Virus record (IMG/VR): IMGVR_UViG_3300013119_000772
Span: 1-51,507 of that record
Source of the DNA: a virus
Reading direction: 5' to 3' (one strand)
Length of the DNA: 51,507 nt
The notes below the pieces were generated by a model. The model saw only the letters and a list, made by a program, of their open reading frames with translations. It made no database searches and was not told the DNA's origin. Every line of letters starts with the position of its first letter. Positions within the stretch are counted from its first letter, which is position 1. The position numbers and the translations under genes are program-made. This document shows positions 1 to 13,300 of this stretch, piece after piece.

Positions 1-1
1 C

Positions 2-211
2 CGCATTAAGAAAGTTTTTAAAGCATTTTATAATATTAGAGATTTCAACTCTGAAGGAGATGGCGAGGGTCTTGATTTTACTAGAGTTTGGATCAATAAT
101 CTCAAAACCGCTATGTTACCGCCCGCCGGCATGAACCTTTTCAGTGGATGGGCTAAATGGCGCCGCCGGACTAATCCTTTCAATGCCGACGGTAAATTAT
201 GCAAAAAGTGA
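2..211 (+). CDS. Unknown protein, C-terminal fragment (5' end outside window)
   Basis: An open frame enters from the left edge and stops with TGA just before the gp25-like gene, giving the last 69 residues. The fragment is basic and aromatic (FKAFYNIRDF, then WAKWRRRTNPF) and ends CKK. I do not recognise the family. Because the next genes are baseplate wedge components, this is probably the end of another baseplate or hub protein, which is inference from position only. A gap of 26 bases separates it from the next start. Confidence 0.6.
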   Translation, partial: RIKKVFKAFYNIRDFNSEGDGEGLDFTRVWINNLKTAMLPPAGMNLFSGWAKWRRRTNPFNADGKLCKK

Positions 212-237
212 GTATTTATGATAAGAGGGACTAAAAC

Positions 238-603
238 ATGGCTTCAATAGGAGTTAGCCTGCCGCTGACAAAAGACTCAGCCGACGGGTTTACTATGCTT
301 AAAACTCTGGCAACAACAATTAAGCAAAATTTTAAGATGTTGATACTCACAGATCCTGGAGAGCGCGTGATGACTCCAAATTACGGAGTAGGACTTAGAA
401 CGTATTTGTTTTTAAACTATAGCGAGGATGCGCATGAAAAAATTAGGAGCAAGATCTTACAACAAACCTCTCTCTATATGCCGTCTGTTTCTATTCAGGC
501 AATTGATTTTGGTATGGAGCCAGACTTAAATAAGCTGTCTGTTCATATTCGATATGCAATACCCAATATAGGAATAGAGGATTTATTAGAGTTTACTATT
601 TAA
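238..603 (+). CDS. 25: Baseplate wedge protein, gp25-like (lysozyme-like GPW_gp25 family)
   Basis: This 121-residue protein matches the size and character of T4 gp25/phage P2 gpW-type baseplate wedge proteins. Residues about 20-115 form the family core, including the conserved segment LILTDPGERVMTPNYGVGL (roughly residues 35-53), whose G-E-R and P-x-x-G-V-G pattern is the hallmark of the family. In T4, gp25 joins gp6 at the inner wedge and helps trigger sheath polymerisation and contraction, and the next gene here is gp6-like, as expected. The ATG is preceded by a purine-rich AAGAGGGA stretch acting as ribosome binding site. Family assignment is firm; detailed role is by homology. Confidence 0.9.
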   Translation: MASIGVSLPLTKDSADGFTMLKTLATTIKQNFKMLILTDPGERVMTPNYGVGLRTYLFLNYSEDAHEKIRSKILQQTSLYMPSVSIQAIDFGMEPDLNKLSVHIRYAIPNIGIEDLLEFTI

Positions 604-619
604 TAGTGAGGTTTTTTTG

Positions 620-2416
620 ATGGCTGACGAACAGAAGAAAATTTTACCGATTAACTATACTCACAGAGAGTATCAGGGCATCCGGCAAGACCTGCTGCAA
701 CTGGCAGAAAGATACTACCCAGAAAATTTTCAAGATTTTAGCGAAGCTTCATTTGGAGCCCTGATGCTTGATGCGGTTGCGTATGTCGGTGATCAACTAT
801 CATTATATCTAGATTACAACGTAAACGAGTCGTTTCTAGACACAGCATACCAGCTTAATAATGTTGTGCGCCATGGTCGCGTTCTCGGATATAAAAATCC
901 CGGTCGACCCTCGACCCATGGCACAGCAGCTGTATACATTCAGGTACCGGCTACCACAACTGGAATGGGACCCGACACTCGCTATATTCCCACCATGCTG
1001 CGCGGGAGTTCGTTTACGTCTGATAACGGGCTGTCCTTTGTTTTAACAGAGAATATATCGTTTTCCGAACCAGTTAACCAAGTGGTTGTATCGCAGGTGG
1101 ATAGCATCTCCGGCGCCCCCACTTACTATGCCATCAAAGCTTACGGAAACGTAGTCTCCGGTCGATTCTCACAGGAACAAGTTGTGGTGGGAGCTTTTGA
1201 GAGGTTTAAGCGTATCCGAGTGGCATCCCCAGATATTTCAGAGATCATCTCAGTGTTCGATTCCGAAGGAAATCAATATTTTGAAGTAGAGTATCTTGCT
1301 CAAGATATGGTATTCAAAGAGCTTGCTAACCAGAACTACAAGAGCGACAACGTCCCATCCATTTTAAAGCCAATGCTGGTATCTAGAAAATTCACCGTAG
1401 AACGGGACATAGCAGACACATACCTGCAGTTTGGGAGCGGCAATGAGGCAGAATCGAATGTCGTCGCCAACCCACAACAAGTGGCAATTGACGTATTTGG
1501 AAAAAGCTATGTTACGGATACCACATTCGATCCAACGAGATTGTCTAAAAACAAGAATTATGGAATTTGCCCAGCAAACACAACTTTAACCATTACCTAT
1601 CGCACTACAAATCCGACCAACTCAAATGTTGCAGTGGGGTCACTAAATAGCGTAAGCACCGTGTTATTTGACTTTGAAGATCGGAGCAGCTTAAGCGGGC
1701 TCAATGTTCAAGCGGTCATCGACTCCGCGGAAGTCTCTAACGAGACGCCCATAGTCGGCAGCGTCGCCGAACCGTCAACATCGGAAATCAAGCGAAGAAT
1801 CTTTGATACGTTTCCGACTCAAAATCGAGCAGTCACTCAAAGCGATTATGAAAATTTAGCCTACCGCATGCCGGGGAAGTACGGTTCTCTCAAGAGAGTT
1901 TGCATTCAGAAAGACCAAGATTCCCTTAAAAGAAATTTAAATATGTATGTTATTTCGGAGGATAGCTTTGGAATGCTTACAAAAACTAACGCAACCATAA
2001 AAAATAATTTAAAAACTTGGCTTGAACAGTATAGAATGATTAATGACACTGTGGACATTCTCGATCCACATATTATCGATATAGGAATTGATTTCGTTAT
2101 CAAAACTGCACCCGGCGCAAACCGCACCGATACGTTAAACGCCGGTATCTTAGCCTTGACAGCAAAATACGAAGAGTCGTTCTTCATTGCCGAGTCTATG
2201 TCAATTAGCAGTATTTATAGCACACTCAGCCAAGTTGAGGGTGTCTTAGACGTTGTTACGGTAAAACTACACAATAAACTCGGAGGAAGTTATTCTTCAG
2301 TTGCATTTAATGTTCAAAAGAACCTATCGCCAGATGGTTCATCGCTAGTTGCACCGGCAAACGCCATATTTCAGATTAAGTACCCTTCTGTAGATATCAG
2401 AGGAAAGGTCAGGTAG
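620..2416 (+). CDS. 6: Baseplate wedge subunit, gp6-like (baseplate J family)
   Basis: This protein of about 598 residues is close in size to T4 gp6 (about 660). The N-terminal part carries SEASFGALMLDAVAYVGDQ followed by an aromatic YLDYNVNES stretch, typical of gp6/baseplate-J proteins. The C-terminal third has RAVTQSDYENLAYRMPGK, the classic wedge signature. Family members form the dimeric backbone linking the six wedges of the contractile-tail baseplate. I chose ATG at 620, which has GTGAGG 8 bases upstream, over the in-frame TTG at 617. It follows gp25 by 16 bases and precedes the DNRLRE-like gene by 7, so the three are probably co-transcribed late genes. Confidence 0.9.
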   Translation: MADEQKKILPINYTHREYQGIRQDLLQLAERYYPENFQDFSEASFGALMLDAVAYVGDQLSLYLDYNVNESFLDTAYQLNNVVRHGRVLGYKNPGRPSTHGTAAVYIQVPATTTGMGPDTRYIPTMLRGSSFTSDNGLSFVLTENISFSEPVNQVVVSQVDSISGAPTYYAIKAYGNVVSGRFSQEQVVVGAFERFKRIRVASPDISEIISVFDSEGNQYFEVEYLAQDMVFKELANQNYKSDNVPSILKPMLVSRKFTVERDIADTYLQFGSGNEAESNVVANPQQVAIDVFGKSYVTDTTFDPTRLSKNKNYGICPANTTLTITYRTTNPTNSNVAVGSLNSVSTVLFDFEDRSSLSGLNVQAVIDSAEVSNETPIVGSVAEPSTSEIKRRIFDTFPTQNRAVTQSDYENLAYRMPGKYGSLKRVCIQKDQDSLKRNLNMYVISEDSFGMLTKTNATIKNNLKTWLEQYRMINDTVDILDPHIIDIGIDFVIKTAPGANRTDTLNAGILALTAKYEESFFIAESMSISSIYSTLSQVEGVLDVVTVKLHNKLGGSYSSVAFNVQKNLSPDGSSLVAPANAIFQIKYPSVDIRGKVR

Positions 2417-2423
2417 AAAACAC

Positions 2424-4352
2424 ATGATTAGAAAATATACAGCATCTGCTGATACCACCATTGTTAACGCCTATCAGCCCAATTTATCGACTCGTGGAAC
2501 TGGTTCCAATATGGGGATGGCAGATGTTATGGAGGTTTTCTCCGTTTACGGAAGGCAGACACCCAGTAGCTCTGCCGCACAAGGATCTCAAGAATTATCG
2601 CGATTGCTAATCAAATTTCCTACTGCAGGAATTTCAGCCGACAGAACAAGTGGATTGGTGCCTGCCAGTGGCAGTGTAAGGTTCTATCTTAGTTTATATA
2701 ATGCTCAGATTTCCAAGACAACACCGCGCGATTATAAGCTTGTAGTTCATGCTGTTTCACAGTCATGGGAAGAGGGCGTCGGATTAGATTTAGAAGGCTA
2801 CAAAGATTACACGAAGGGCAACACCGGCGCCAACTGGATTGACAGAATTAGTAAGGACGTCCCCGAGATCACCAAGTTTGTGTTTGGCTCTGGTGATCCG
2901 ACAAAATACGCCGCCGGCGCCGGCGCAAACTATGTAAAGCTTTATAACACGTCTACTCGGTACAATTTTTGGTTTAAAAATACCGGCGCCGACTCACTCC
3001 CAGACGCAGACGGAACGGAGATCCGAGTCGACATCAACGGCTTAGGATCAGCAGCCGCCATCGCCGGCGCATTTCAAACCACAGCTTCTGCTCAGAGTGG
3101 CTTCTCAGCTAATATCGATGGCGCCACAGTCTATGTTACAGCTAGCAATTCTGGCTCCTCAACGGATACTAGTGTTTACGGGACTTTGAGTTATTTGACC
3201 GTCTCTGTTCCTCAAGCCGGCGGCAATGCTTCTCGCTGGCAAAGTGTTGGTGGAAGCTATTTGACAGGCGGCTCTTATCCGTTCTTTGAGCAGTCGTTTG
3301 AAACCGGATTAGAAGATCTAGAAGTAGATATTACCGGCTTGGTCGAAAGTTGGATTGCCGGCACCTATGAAAACTACGGAGTGGGCGTACACCTATCCCG
3401 CTCATATGAAGCGTATTTCTCGGGTTCCGATGGTGAGAACAGCGGCAGCGTCCTTAACAATACCGATGGCGCCACCAAATCTTATTATACAAAGCGCTTC
3501 TTTGCGCGAGGATCACAGTATTGGTTTAAGCGCCCACGCATTGAAGCGAGATGGGACGACACCAAGCAGGACCAACGCGGAGACTTTCATTATAGTTCAT
3601 CGTTAGCGCCTGCCGCCGACAACTTAAACACCATTTTTCTTTACAATTACGTCCGCGGTCGCTTGGTAAACATTCCGAACATCGGAACTGGCAATCCTTA
3701 TGTGAGCCTTTACTCAGGCTCCTCAGACAATTCTGCCCCAACCGGCTCCAAGTTGTCGTCCATTGCCGCCAGCACTCCTATCGGCGCCGGCGTCAAGAAC
3801 ATAACCGGCGCATATGTCTCGACCGGCATCTACTCCTGCGACATAGGGATCGCCTCTTCATCAATCACACACTTGTTCGATGTTTGGCACGACGGCACCA
3901 CCGAATACTTTACCGGTTCAATCCAGCCGATACTTCAAGATGGCGAAATGACGCGTCGAACACCGATTCACTACCTCAACATCACCAATCTTCAGAACGA
4001 ATATAGGGCTGATGAGACCGCACGCATGTACCTTTATGTAAGAGATAAGAACTGGAGCCCAACAGTTTACACACAAGCCAATACTAACGTGGCAACGACT
4101 GCTATTCAAAGCGCATCTTATCGGGTATATCGAGTGCTGGACGGATACCCAGCGATCAGACACAACACTGGATCAAATTATGCAACTGGGCTATCCTACG
4201 ATGTGTCTGGAAATTACTTTGACTTGAACATGAAACTACTGGAACCCGGATATGAATACGCGGTCAAGTTTGCGTTCTATAACAGCGAACTCAGCACGTG
4301 GAATGAACAAGACGACACATTTAAGTTCCGAGTAGAAGACTATGAGTATTAA
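2424..4352 (+). CDS. Baseplate/tail structural protein with split DNRLRE-like fold
   Basis: The protein has 642 residues. The N-terminus (SADTTIVNAYQP, then an LLIKFP strand) and the later LEVDITGLVESWIAGTYENYG (about residues 290-310) look like the two ends of a DNRLRE-type beta domain, a fold common in surface and tail proteins. Between them, about residues 160-265, lies a beta-rich insertion (FWFKNTGADSLPD, then VDINGLGSAAAIAGAFQ) resembling a module in the protein at 15546. The remainder is Ser/Thr/Gly/Tyr-rich virion-type sequence. In T4, gp7 and gp8 follow gp6, so this may take part of that place, but I see no clear gp7 or gp8 similarity. It overlaps the giant gene by 11 bases. DNRLRE is my motif reading, not a search result. 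Confidence 0.65.
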   Translation: MIRKYTASADTTIVNAYQPNLSTRGTGSNMGMADVMEVFSVYGRQTPSSSAAQGSQELSRLLIKFPTAGISADRTSGLVPASGSVRFYLSLYNAQISKTTPRDYKLVVHAVSQSWEEGVGLDLEGYKDYTKGNTGANWIDRISKDVPEITKFVFGSGDPTKYAAGAGANYVKLYNTSTRYNFWFKNTGADSLPDADGTEIRVDINGLGSAAAIAGAFQTTASAQSGFSANIDGATVYVTASNSGSSTDTSVYGTLSYLTVSVPQAGGNASRWQSVGGSYLTGGSYPFFEQSFETGLEDLEVDITGLVESWIAGTYENYGVGVHLSRSYEAYFSGSDGENSGSVLNNTDGATKSYYTKRFFARGSQYWFKRPRIEARWDDTKQDQRGDFHYSSSLAPAADNLNTIFLYNYVRGRLVNIPNIGTGNPYVSLYSGSSDNSAPTGSKLSSIAASTPIGAGVKNITGAYVSTGIYSCDIGIASSSITHLFDVWHDGTTEYFTGSIQPILQDGEMTRRTPIHYLNITNLQNEYRADETARMYLYVRDKNWSPTVYTQANTNVATTAIQSASYRVYRVLDGYPAIRHNTGSNYATGLSYDVSGNYFDLNMKLLEPGYEYAVKFAFYNSELSTWNEQDDTFKFRVEDYEY

Positions 4353-7300
4353 GAAACTCTTTGGCGAGACCGTAGGAGACCTACAGTCAGCCGATTATAA
4401 AAACCAGAAAGAAACTTTCGAACCAATAGAGTCAGCGCGAAATGCGGAAGCTATTGAATTGAAACAAAATACGTTTGTACCGCAAGTGGACTTTGCGGAA
4501 CCAGAAAACTTCGCTAAGTATGGCTCGGCTTATCTTTATTATAGCGGCGCGATGAACAGGATCTTGGATTTCTATCCTTACGATGGCTCAAAAGCTGAAA
4601 AGAACGAGTTTTACAATGGATTGATGGGGGTCGAGAAATATGTTTTCGACAATCTTTATCCGAAGTCTACTGGTTATGCGGTTTTAAGTCCCGCCGGCTA
4701 TACCCGTGTTGGCGACATGACTTCGGATGGCTACGGTACTCCAAGCTCATACGAATACATCACGTTCAAGGGTGGACCCGGAACAGGCTCTGCCGGCAGC
4801 ACATTGGTGTCGAAATCGCCAAACGCTTACTCGAACAAGTTTAACTACAGTAACATATATGACACGGACATTTATACTACGGAGAACCTGCCAACTGATT
4901 ATGGTAAAGGCACTCGACAATCGAACTTAAAGGCTAATTTTGATACCGGCGTAACCGTTGAATTTTGGCTGAAGAAAGAGGCTTTCGATGTTACTGCAAC
5001 CCAGCAAGAAGTTGTTTTCGATCTTTGGAACAGCGCAAGCGTTGGAAACACAGACTACGGGCGATTGACGATTACGATTCAAGGTTCTTCGGGCTCGGCA
5101 ACGCCATTCCTATTAACAGCGCAATCCGGCACTGTATCAGCTTCCTTTGTTACTCAGTCGATAGGAAGCGGTCTTACGCCTAGTTCTCTAACGTCTTGGG
5201 GACACTATGCTTTCGTCTTCCAAAATTCTGGCTCGATGCTCAAGACCCAACTGTATGTTAATGGCTATATTAACGACGTCACATCTTCCTTCTCAACTCC
5301 CGGTACAACAAACGGAAGCTTGGGAGAGATCACCGGAAGTATGATCGGTCGCATCGGCGCACTTATAACTAATCCGATGACCAACCGAGTCTCTGCAAGC
5401 TCTGCGCGCAATGGCGATGGCAGGCTATCAGCGTCTCTTGACGAATTCCGTTATTGGAAAGTTGCACGAAATGCGCAGCAAATTGGAGAGAGCTTCTTCG
5501 TGCCCGTAGGCGGCGGCGTAAACACAGATATTTCTAACACGACCTTGGGTGTCTATTATAAATTTAACGAGGGCATAACCACTGTAGCCGCCACGGATAG
5601 CATTGTTTTGGACTATGCTGGGCGCGTAACTAACGGCGCTTGGACTGGATACACAAGTACCTCTCGAAACACCGGTTCTGCGATTGTATCTGCGTCAGCC
5701 GCTTCTCGGGAAGATCCAGATCCGATTATGCGCTCGCAGCATACAGATGTATCAACATTACAAACTAATTTGTTGGAATCGGGTTCGTTCTATGATTCAA
5801 ATAACAATTCTTCGTTTATTAATTATGCGCCGGCGTGGGTTATTGAAGAGCACGAAAATGAAGGCAATGATAACTTAAAGATTATTTCGCACATCATGGG
5901 TGCTTACTTCGACAAAATGTATTTGCTGACCAGTCAGATGCCAGCGCTGCGTCAGACAACTTATACAACAGCGTCTCATCGACCCTACCCCTTTGCGCAC
6001 CATTTGCCACAGTCGCTTGGCTTATATTCGCCAGAAATATTTGTGGATTCTACGATTTTAGAGAAATTTGAGAGTCGAACAGAGAAAGAACTTTTTGAAA
6101 GCAAGCTGGTCGACGCCAAGAATCTCATTTACCTCAATCTTTATAATAACTTAACAAACATATACAAATCTAAGGGCACCGAAAAATCAATTCGAAATGT
6201 CATGAGATGTTTCAACCTCGATGACTCGCTCCTTAAACTAAAAGTTTATAATCGGGACAACACATATCAACTAAAGAACAATCTGCAACAATCAATGTTG
6301 GATCGTTCATCGCTAGACTTTAACCAGTCGGGCAATATTCATGCGGTTGTTTATCAGGCGCTAACAGGAACAGCCACGCCGGTTTCTAGAGGCGGTCAGG
6401 CTCTTGGATATATAAGTGCATCACGCGGCACCGCCGGCGCCTATAACGCAGAAGCACGCTACGGCGCCACTATCGAGGCATCGCTGACGCTGCCAAAATT
6501 CTTTTCCACTAACGACAAGTTTAATAGAACGTGGATCTCCTCATCGCTGTTTGGATTATACCAAGTTACAACGGGTAGTATCACAAACGAGAGTGGTTCA
6601 GCAACCACACTGAGAGCCTCCGACGAGACAAACTTCCAAATCTTTGCAGTCCGCGACGCAGAATATTCTAAGAATGTAAGATTCTTATTAACTTCTTCAA
6701 TCTCCCCTCATCCGATACCAACGTTGAGCAGTTCGACTTTCCCCGGCGCCTATGATGATTCGCAATGGAACTTATCCGTAAGAATTAAGCCGAGAGGCTA
6801 TCCGCTCGATGGAATGGTGACTGGATCAACTACAAACTATCCATATGATGTTATATTCCGAGGCGTCAACACTATCCTTGGCACAGTTCGAAATTCATTC
6901 GAAGTTACCGGTGTGATGGGCGCCCCAACTCATTACCCAGCCGGCTATAGCGCAGCTAACTCATACTTAAGCGGCACAAATTTCCTGCATAGCGCGAAGA
7001 GAGTTTATGCCGGCGCACGCAGAACAAACCTTACGGGAACAGTTTTAAACCCGTCTGACGTGAGATTCAGCAGCATAAAGTACTGGACTAAAGTATTAGA
7101 CAACCTTTCCCTAGATCAGCATGTTTACGACTTAGAAAACGCAGGAATTTCCGGATCTTATCGGGAGATCGCGCCACGAGATACAAACAATGCCGGCTTA
7201 GACTTAACAAACGCCAACACTATCGCATTAAATTGGAGATTTGACAACTTAACTAGCTCCAACGCCGGCGGATACTTTAATGTGACAGACTATAGCTCTG

Positions 7301-10300
7301 GCTCTGCGCTATTGAGAGACAACTACGGCTGGCTCGGAGAGGTGGTGGGCTATCAACACGGTGGTTATGGCTGGGGATTCCCGCCTTTAGAGAAAGCAGT
7401 TGTCCAAAAGCAACTTACAAACGTGTTCAAGTTCATTGATCCGGAGCAAGCTGTTTCGTCTGACATGATCCAAATTTTAGACAAGGATGACGAGGTGTTC
7501 GGCGTGGTTGAAACAGTACCCGACTTCATCTATACTTTGGAGAAGAGCCAACAGCAAGCAGTTTCTGACGAGATGCTTGACTTTTTTGCCGGCGTAATCG
7601 ACTTTAATAACTTAATCGGCGCTCCCATCAATCGATATCGAGATCGATACAAAAATCTGGAGAAATTAAGAGAGGCATTTTATAGAAGAGTAACAGCCGT
7701 CACCGATGTTGAGAAATTTGTAGGCTACTATAAGTGGTTTGATGATGCCATCACAGAGATTGTATCTCAGCTTGTTCCAGCATCTTCCAACTTAGTAGAA
7801 GGAGTGCTAAACACAATCGAACCAACCGTGCTAGATCGCTCGAAATACGAAACCAAATATCCCACTCTCGATGCTCAAGTGCCCGATCTTGTGGGAGTTG
7901 TGGGGGGCGAAGCGGAATCCGCGTGGGACGCAAAATTAGAGCGCACGACTGTTCCTCGATCACCTCGCGACACAACTCGCCACGTTCCTTTCTGGAAGAC
8001 TCGCGCAATTCGCTCCGCCGATGAGATCTCTGCCGCACGCTTTGTAGGCGCCGCAGCGGCAGCAATCATTGATGCCCAACGCGAAACGTTTAGAAAAGTT
8101 ATTGTCTCTGCACCTCACATGAGTCGATCTGCACCGACTTTCTACGACCACAAAACGAACAACACATACACCGGCAACGCGTTTAAGATCAACACCCTTT
8201 CGAAGTTATTCAAAGTCACAGCAGACAAAAAATACGACACCCGCGGAAGTATCAAGGGAGGAGTAAATTTTGATGCTAACAAAAATATACACTTTACATA
8301 CGCTGCCCTACATCCAGCGGGTCCAGTAGACCAGTCCGGCGGGCGATTTGTCCCTCAAAATGTTTTAATAGCCTTTATGAAGGATTTGGTTGCGCTCCCA
8401 TACGATAACGATCCAAAACTGCCGATAGAAAAGATAAAGAGGTACATTACTGTAAATCATGGTCGCGCCAAAGTCGGAGAAAGCGATGAACATCTCAAAT
8501 CATCATTGGTGTTCCCCTTCAATCTCATCAGTTCGTCGGTCAAGACCGGATACCAGAAAGAAGTTTATGACAGATTAACAGCAAGCTTTGAAATAACTAA
8601 CCTCCATAACGACGTTTATGGACCAGATATGGAAAAGCCGTTGCAGGGACCATTTACTGAGCATGTGGTTGGCGGACACCAGTCGAGACACGTTCGTGTA
8701 AACTATAGTAGTTCTACGCACCCATTAGATACATGGAGAACGCGCCCCGAAGCATGGAAGATCTTGCTCGGAACTTGCGATGCCACATTCACAGGCGCCA
8801 TCGGAATGGTCGGCGCCGATTACCCATGGCCAGAGTGGAACGGATATCCCGACGTTCCCGGGAATTACCCAGCGTATCCGATGACTGCAGCTTTGAAGGC
8901 GGTTTATTATCGTGATGTTGTGGCAAAGCGCCCGGTCAACATCAAGAATATCAAACTCACGACCGGCTCAACCATCCTAGGAAATTACAGACACACATAT
9001 GATTTTGTGAACACCGTCGGGACCTTTAACAACCCCCGCGGCTTCATAGAGAACCAGCCGACATTTCCCGCAAACGTGTTCCAAACACATACAACAGGCG
9101 CCACATCAACCAATACCATCTTGGACATGCCGCGACTCTTACGCCCGGGAACCGTCCCTGCCGCAATTCAAGACAGTCACTTTACCTTTGTTGGCGATTA
9201 CTCTACATCTTATTTGACAAGCGCGATTAACAAGTCAGTTATTGTGGGGAGATTCTCAAACCACGGCGGACCAGAAGTACAGTCGAGAGGACATCAAGAT
9301 TTCAGATCCTCCGAGTATTCAGTCTACAATGCTCTTAACTTTAAGAATTTAACGGTTATCAAGCCCTCACAAGGACCCAGCGGCACAATTTCGGAAACTG
9401 AGGGCATCCGCGTATCGGATATTCACGGATTCGACTATGGATTGCGCTCACAGCTTTCGCGACACACGGCGCGATTTGGTCGCGACTCATTGTTTGTGAC
9501 AAGTACAGCTGTTCCTTATGGTAATGCCGCACCCGGAGGTACCTACAATCAATTGCCCGGCTTCCACAAAGTCCACCGTAATAATGTGGGGCGCCCTAAG
9601 TGTCTTGATACAATTACTTATGGATACAATAAAGCGCTTACAAACAGTTCCGGTTATGATTTCGGCGCTGCCAATTATTTATCGACGCTCATTTTGACTG
9701 GCGCAGACAACAACGATGCGACCAATACCATCATGCCTTTAATCGGCGCTGTTACATCAAGCGGTCTCTCATGGACCGGCTGGATCAACTTTGGAGATCA
9801 GGGATCCGCCGTGACCCAGAGCGTCACAGCTCTTGGTTTACGCCATACTGACAAAACCTTTTTCGAAATTCAGAAAACACACGGTTCAGGCGAGTACAAA
9901 TTTCAAGTATACTTACGTCTTCAAAATACCGCCGGCGGATGGAGAACCGGCGGCGGAGCGGGCGACTATAATTTATGGGAGTTCACTTCCACTGATAATT
10001 GGTCTTCGGGATGGAACCACTTTTCGGTTGTGTGGGATGCCAGCGCCGTCTCCAATGGCTCTCTGGCTTCAGTTGCTGACAAATACATGAAGATTTACTA
10101 TAATGGAGTCGATACAGAAGCCTCGCGGGTAGATAGCAACACAACTAAAAACTATTATAGCACATGGGATGCAACCAAATCTGGAGCATTTGGGTTTTCT
10201 ACTCCTCCCAACAACATTGTCGTAACCTATAACGGCGCATTTTCGATTGGCGGAGACTTCACCGGTCTTCGCCCCATGTCAGGCGCCATTGACGAATATA

Positions 10301-13300
10301 CTTATTGGACTCGCCCGCTCACCCCGCTTGAAGTCCGCAGCATATATAATAGTGGAACACCCTGTGATATTACCCAATCAACTGCATATACTTCAGATGT
10401 TTCGAAGCTGTGGGATTGGATCAGATTCGGTACCGGCAGCACCAACGAGAAGACCGACATCCGAACAGCTAATGCCGGTACATATGGTATAGGCAACCGC
10501 GTCGTCGGTTTCACGGGTACCAAAACATATTTGCCGTTGGCAGTTAACGGTGGCACTAACCCCGCATTTGAATTAACAGGCGGCGCTGGTCATGCGTCAG
10601 TATTGGCAGGCTGCGCCTCGGTGATAACCGGAGCCACCACAACCACCACCTGCACCGACAGGACCATCTATGACAATTTCTACGTTAAGCATCCGATCCC
10701 CCGGTCATCGAAACAGTACACATGGGTAACCCGTTCATTAGCCAGCACTAACGGTGTGTTTGGATACGCACCAGCAACATTCAGGATATCCTCCAGCACC
10801 GGCGGCACAAAGAACGCATATAATTTTGTGAGTCAAAGTGACTTCGGTAGATACTATCAAACCTCCGCCGGCTCAAACCGAAGCCGATTTGGTTGGACGT
10901 CGGCTAGCGTCGCTGCGGGAATAGATGTCAATAAGTTTATTCCAGTCGACTTTGTGGGAATGAATACGATCATCGTAGATCAACTGAATACATCGATCAA
11001 CACTATGGGACGAACAGGCTCAAACCCGCGGATTGGACTGCCGGCAGAAGACTATATCAATTATGATATAATTAACCAAGTACAAAACGCAGAATCATCT
11101 GCCAGCATTCTAAACGCCCTCACACTAAACCGACAGGGCATTTATGGATATCCCATATGGCGACAAGTTAGAACTGGAGACAACCCCATCACGCGCTGGG
11201 AACGAAAGAATAACGTTGTTTCTATGATGAGTCTCACTGGCGCCCGCGGTGACATCGCACGTTATAACGTTCCGCCGGTATCGATGGAAGGTCGCCCGGT
11301 GACAGTAAACTTAACAGCGAACGGTATGAGCTTCGGCTTGGACGTCACTCACAACAATGAATCGGTTTATTACCCTTCAGTAGCTATGGAAAATCAATTA
11401 GATATCCAATATGATTTATACGATACCCCGTTTGAACAGCTTATCAAATCAGTGAAGCAGCCGGCATCCCCCACACAGTTGAACTGGGTCCTCTACACTC
11501 AAAAGCTTTTCCCATCATCACGAAACGAATTTACATCTGGATCAAACGAGCGAATAAAATACGACAACAGGTTCTGGACAAGCAACCGCGAAGCTAGAAA
11601 TTCGAAGGGAGCATACACATACCAGACCACGTCGCCTGCCGCCGTTGAATTTGGAAACAACGATATTTCGTACAATAGTCTGGGAATTATCGTAAAACAA
11701 AGCTCTTGGCCATTAGACGCCCCCGACGACTTTATGACAAGAACACGCCCGATGTTTTGGAAGTACTCATCGGTCACGCTGCCCTATTTGTATCGGGGAG
11801 GCACTGGATCTGCCGGCGAGCTACAAAATGCATACACTAATTACTTTACAGCCTCTTTCAAGACCTTCTATCCATGGTCCGGACAAAATCCATGGACAAG
11901 GTCATCGCGTCCGAGATCATATGACCATTGGATGCTCGCAGTTGTAGGTTGCGGAGCTTTGTATTCGCGAAAGCACCTCTTGTCGATTTCGGCGTCGGTG
12001 GTGGGACCAAGCGGAATGAAGATCCCGGAAACAAGCTCACGCGCCGGTCATGCATGGTCAAACGCTGCACAAATCTGGCCAATCGGCGGCGGAGAAGCCT
12101 TATGGGAGGCAGGCACCCAAGCTGGCGTTGTGACTGCTGACTACGGTGGTTCCGCAGAGAACGCTAAACTGGGTATCAAAGGTTCTGACACTTCGTGGGG
12201 ATTTAATCTATCTCAATCCGCGCCATGGAAATTTGATACTTACGAAGATTATCGTTACGAGCTTAAATTATTGGCGAAAGATTATGGGATTGTACCTGAA
12301 TACAGAATTAGCGAGCATGTGAATGAATACCTGCAAAAAGATCCGCTCGAAACACGTCAGACAACGGTTGATACATCTCCAGACGGCGATTTACCGTACA
12401 AGGGAACATATGAGATCGTGGGCACCAACAAGGTTCCCGATGACGGGTTCGCGACCTTCAACGTCGATGTAGATGTTTCAGCTTCGTATAATAGCTTGAA
12501 CACTCAGAATTTCTTCATAGACTACTCAAATACAGAATTTTTACAAGACTTCTTAAAAATTAAGCGCGAAACATTGCTCGGCGCAACACAGATTAAAATG
12601 GTTTGTTCTGCCGCCTTAAGATTTAACCCGTATAAGGGATTTTATCCAGCAGAACGGACGATTGACTTGGTATCTCAGTTTAGAAAGTCTTATCAAAAGT
12701 CGCTATTTTCCATCACCGGTCGGGAACCCGATTCTGATGATATCTTCCCGGGCGGAGGCAACCGCGACGAGATATTTTACAGAAAAGCCGGCAGCCATAC
12801 TCGCCCAGTCTCGGCGCGCCCACTTTTGAGCGCGATCTGTTCTCCCGGCATATTGTATAATTCTATAAAATCCGGCTTAGCGGTGGATTATCCACTCGTA
12901 CTGAATGGCAACAGAATGATGCGCCAATATTATGGTGCACTTGGATCAGGGTCGATTAGCAGCACCACATTTAATGCTCTGGACCTACACCAGTATGGTG
13001 CTCAAGATAACTATGCTTTGACATTTAATCCGAACCAATACACAAATAGTGATATATCAGCTGCCGACAGTTCCCACAGCAAAAAAGTTTTTTGGGATAA
13101 GCGCCTGCCATTCGAGACCATGTTAACGCCAGCTAAGTATCTTAACGGATTATCAGTACCAGATCAAGAAGCACACCCATCAGCATCTCTATGGAATGTT
13201 ACCTGCTCTTTTGCTGGAGACGAGGAAGATGACGCATATACTTTAATGGCTAGCAACTTCTTTGGGGAAACAGCAGCGTTCTTCTTGCAAGATGCCGATT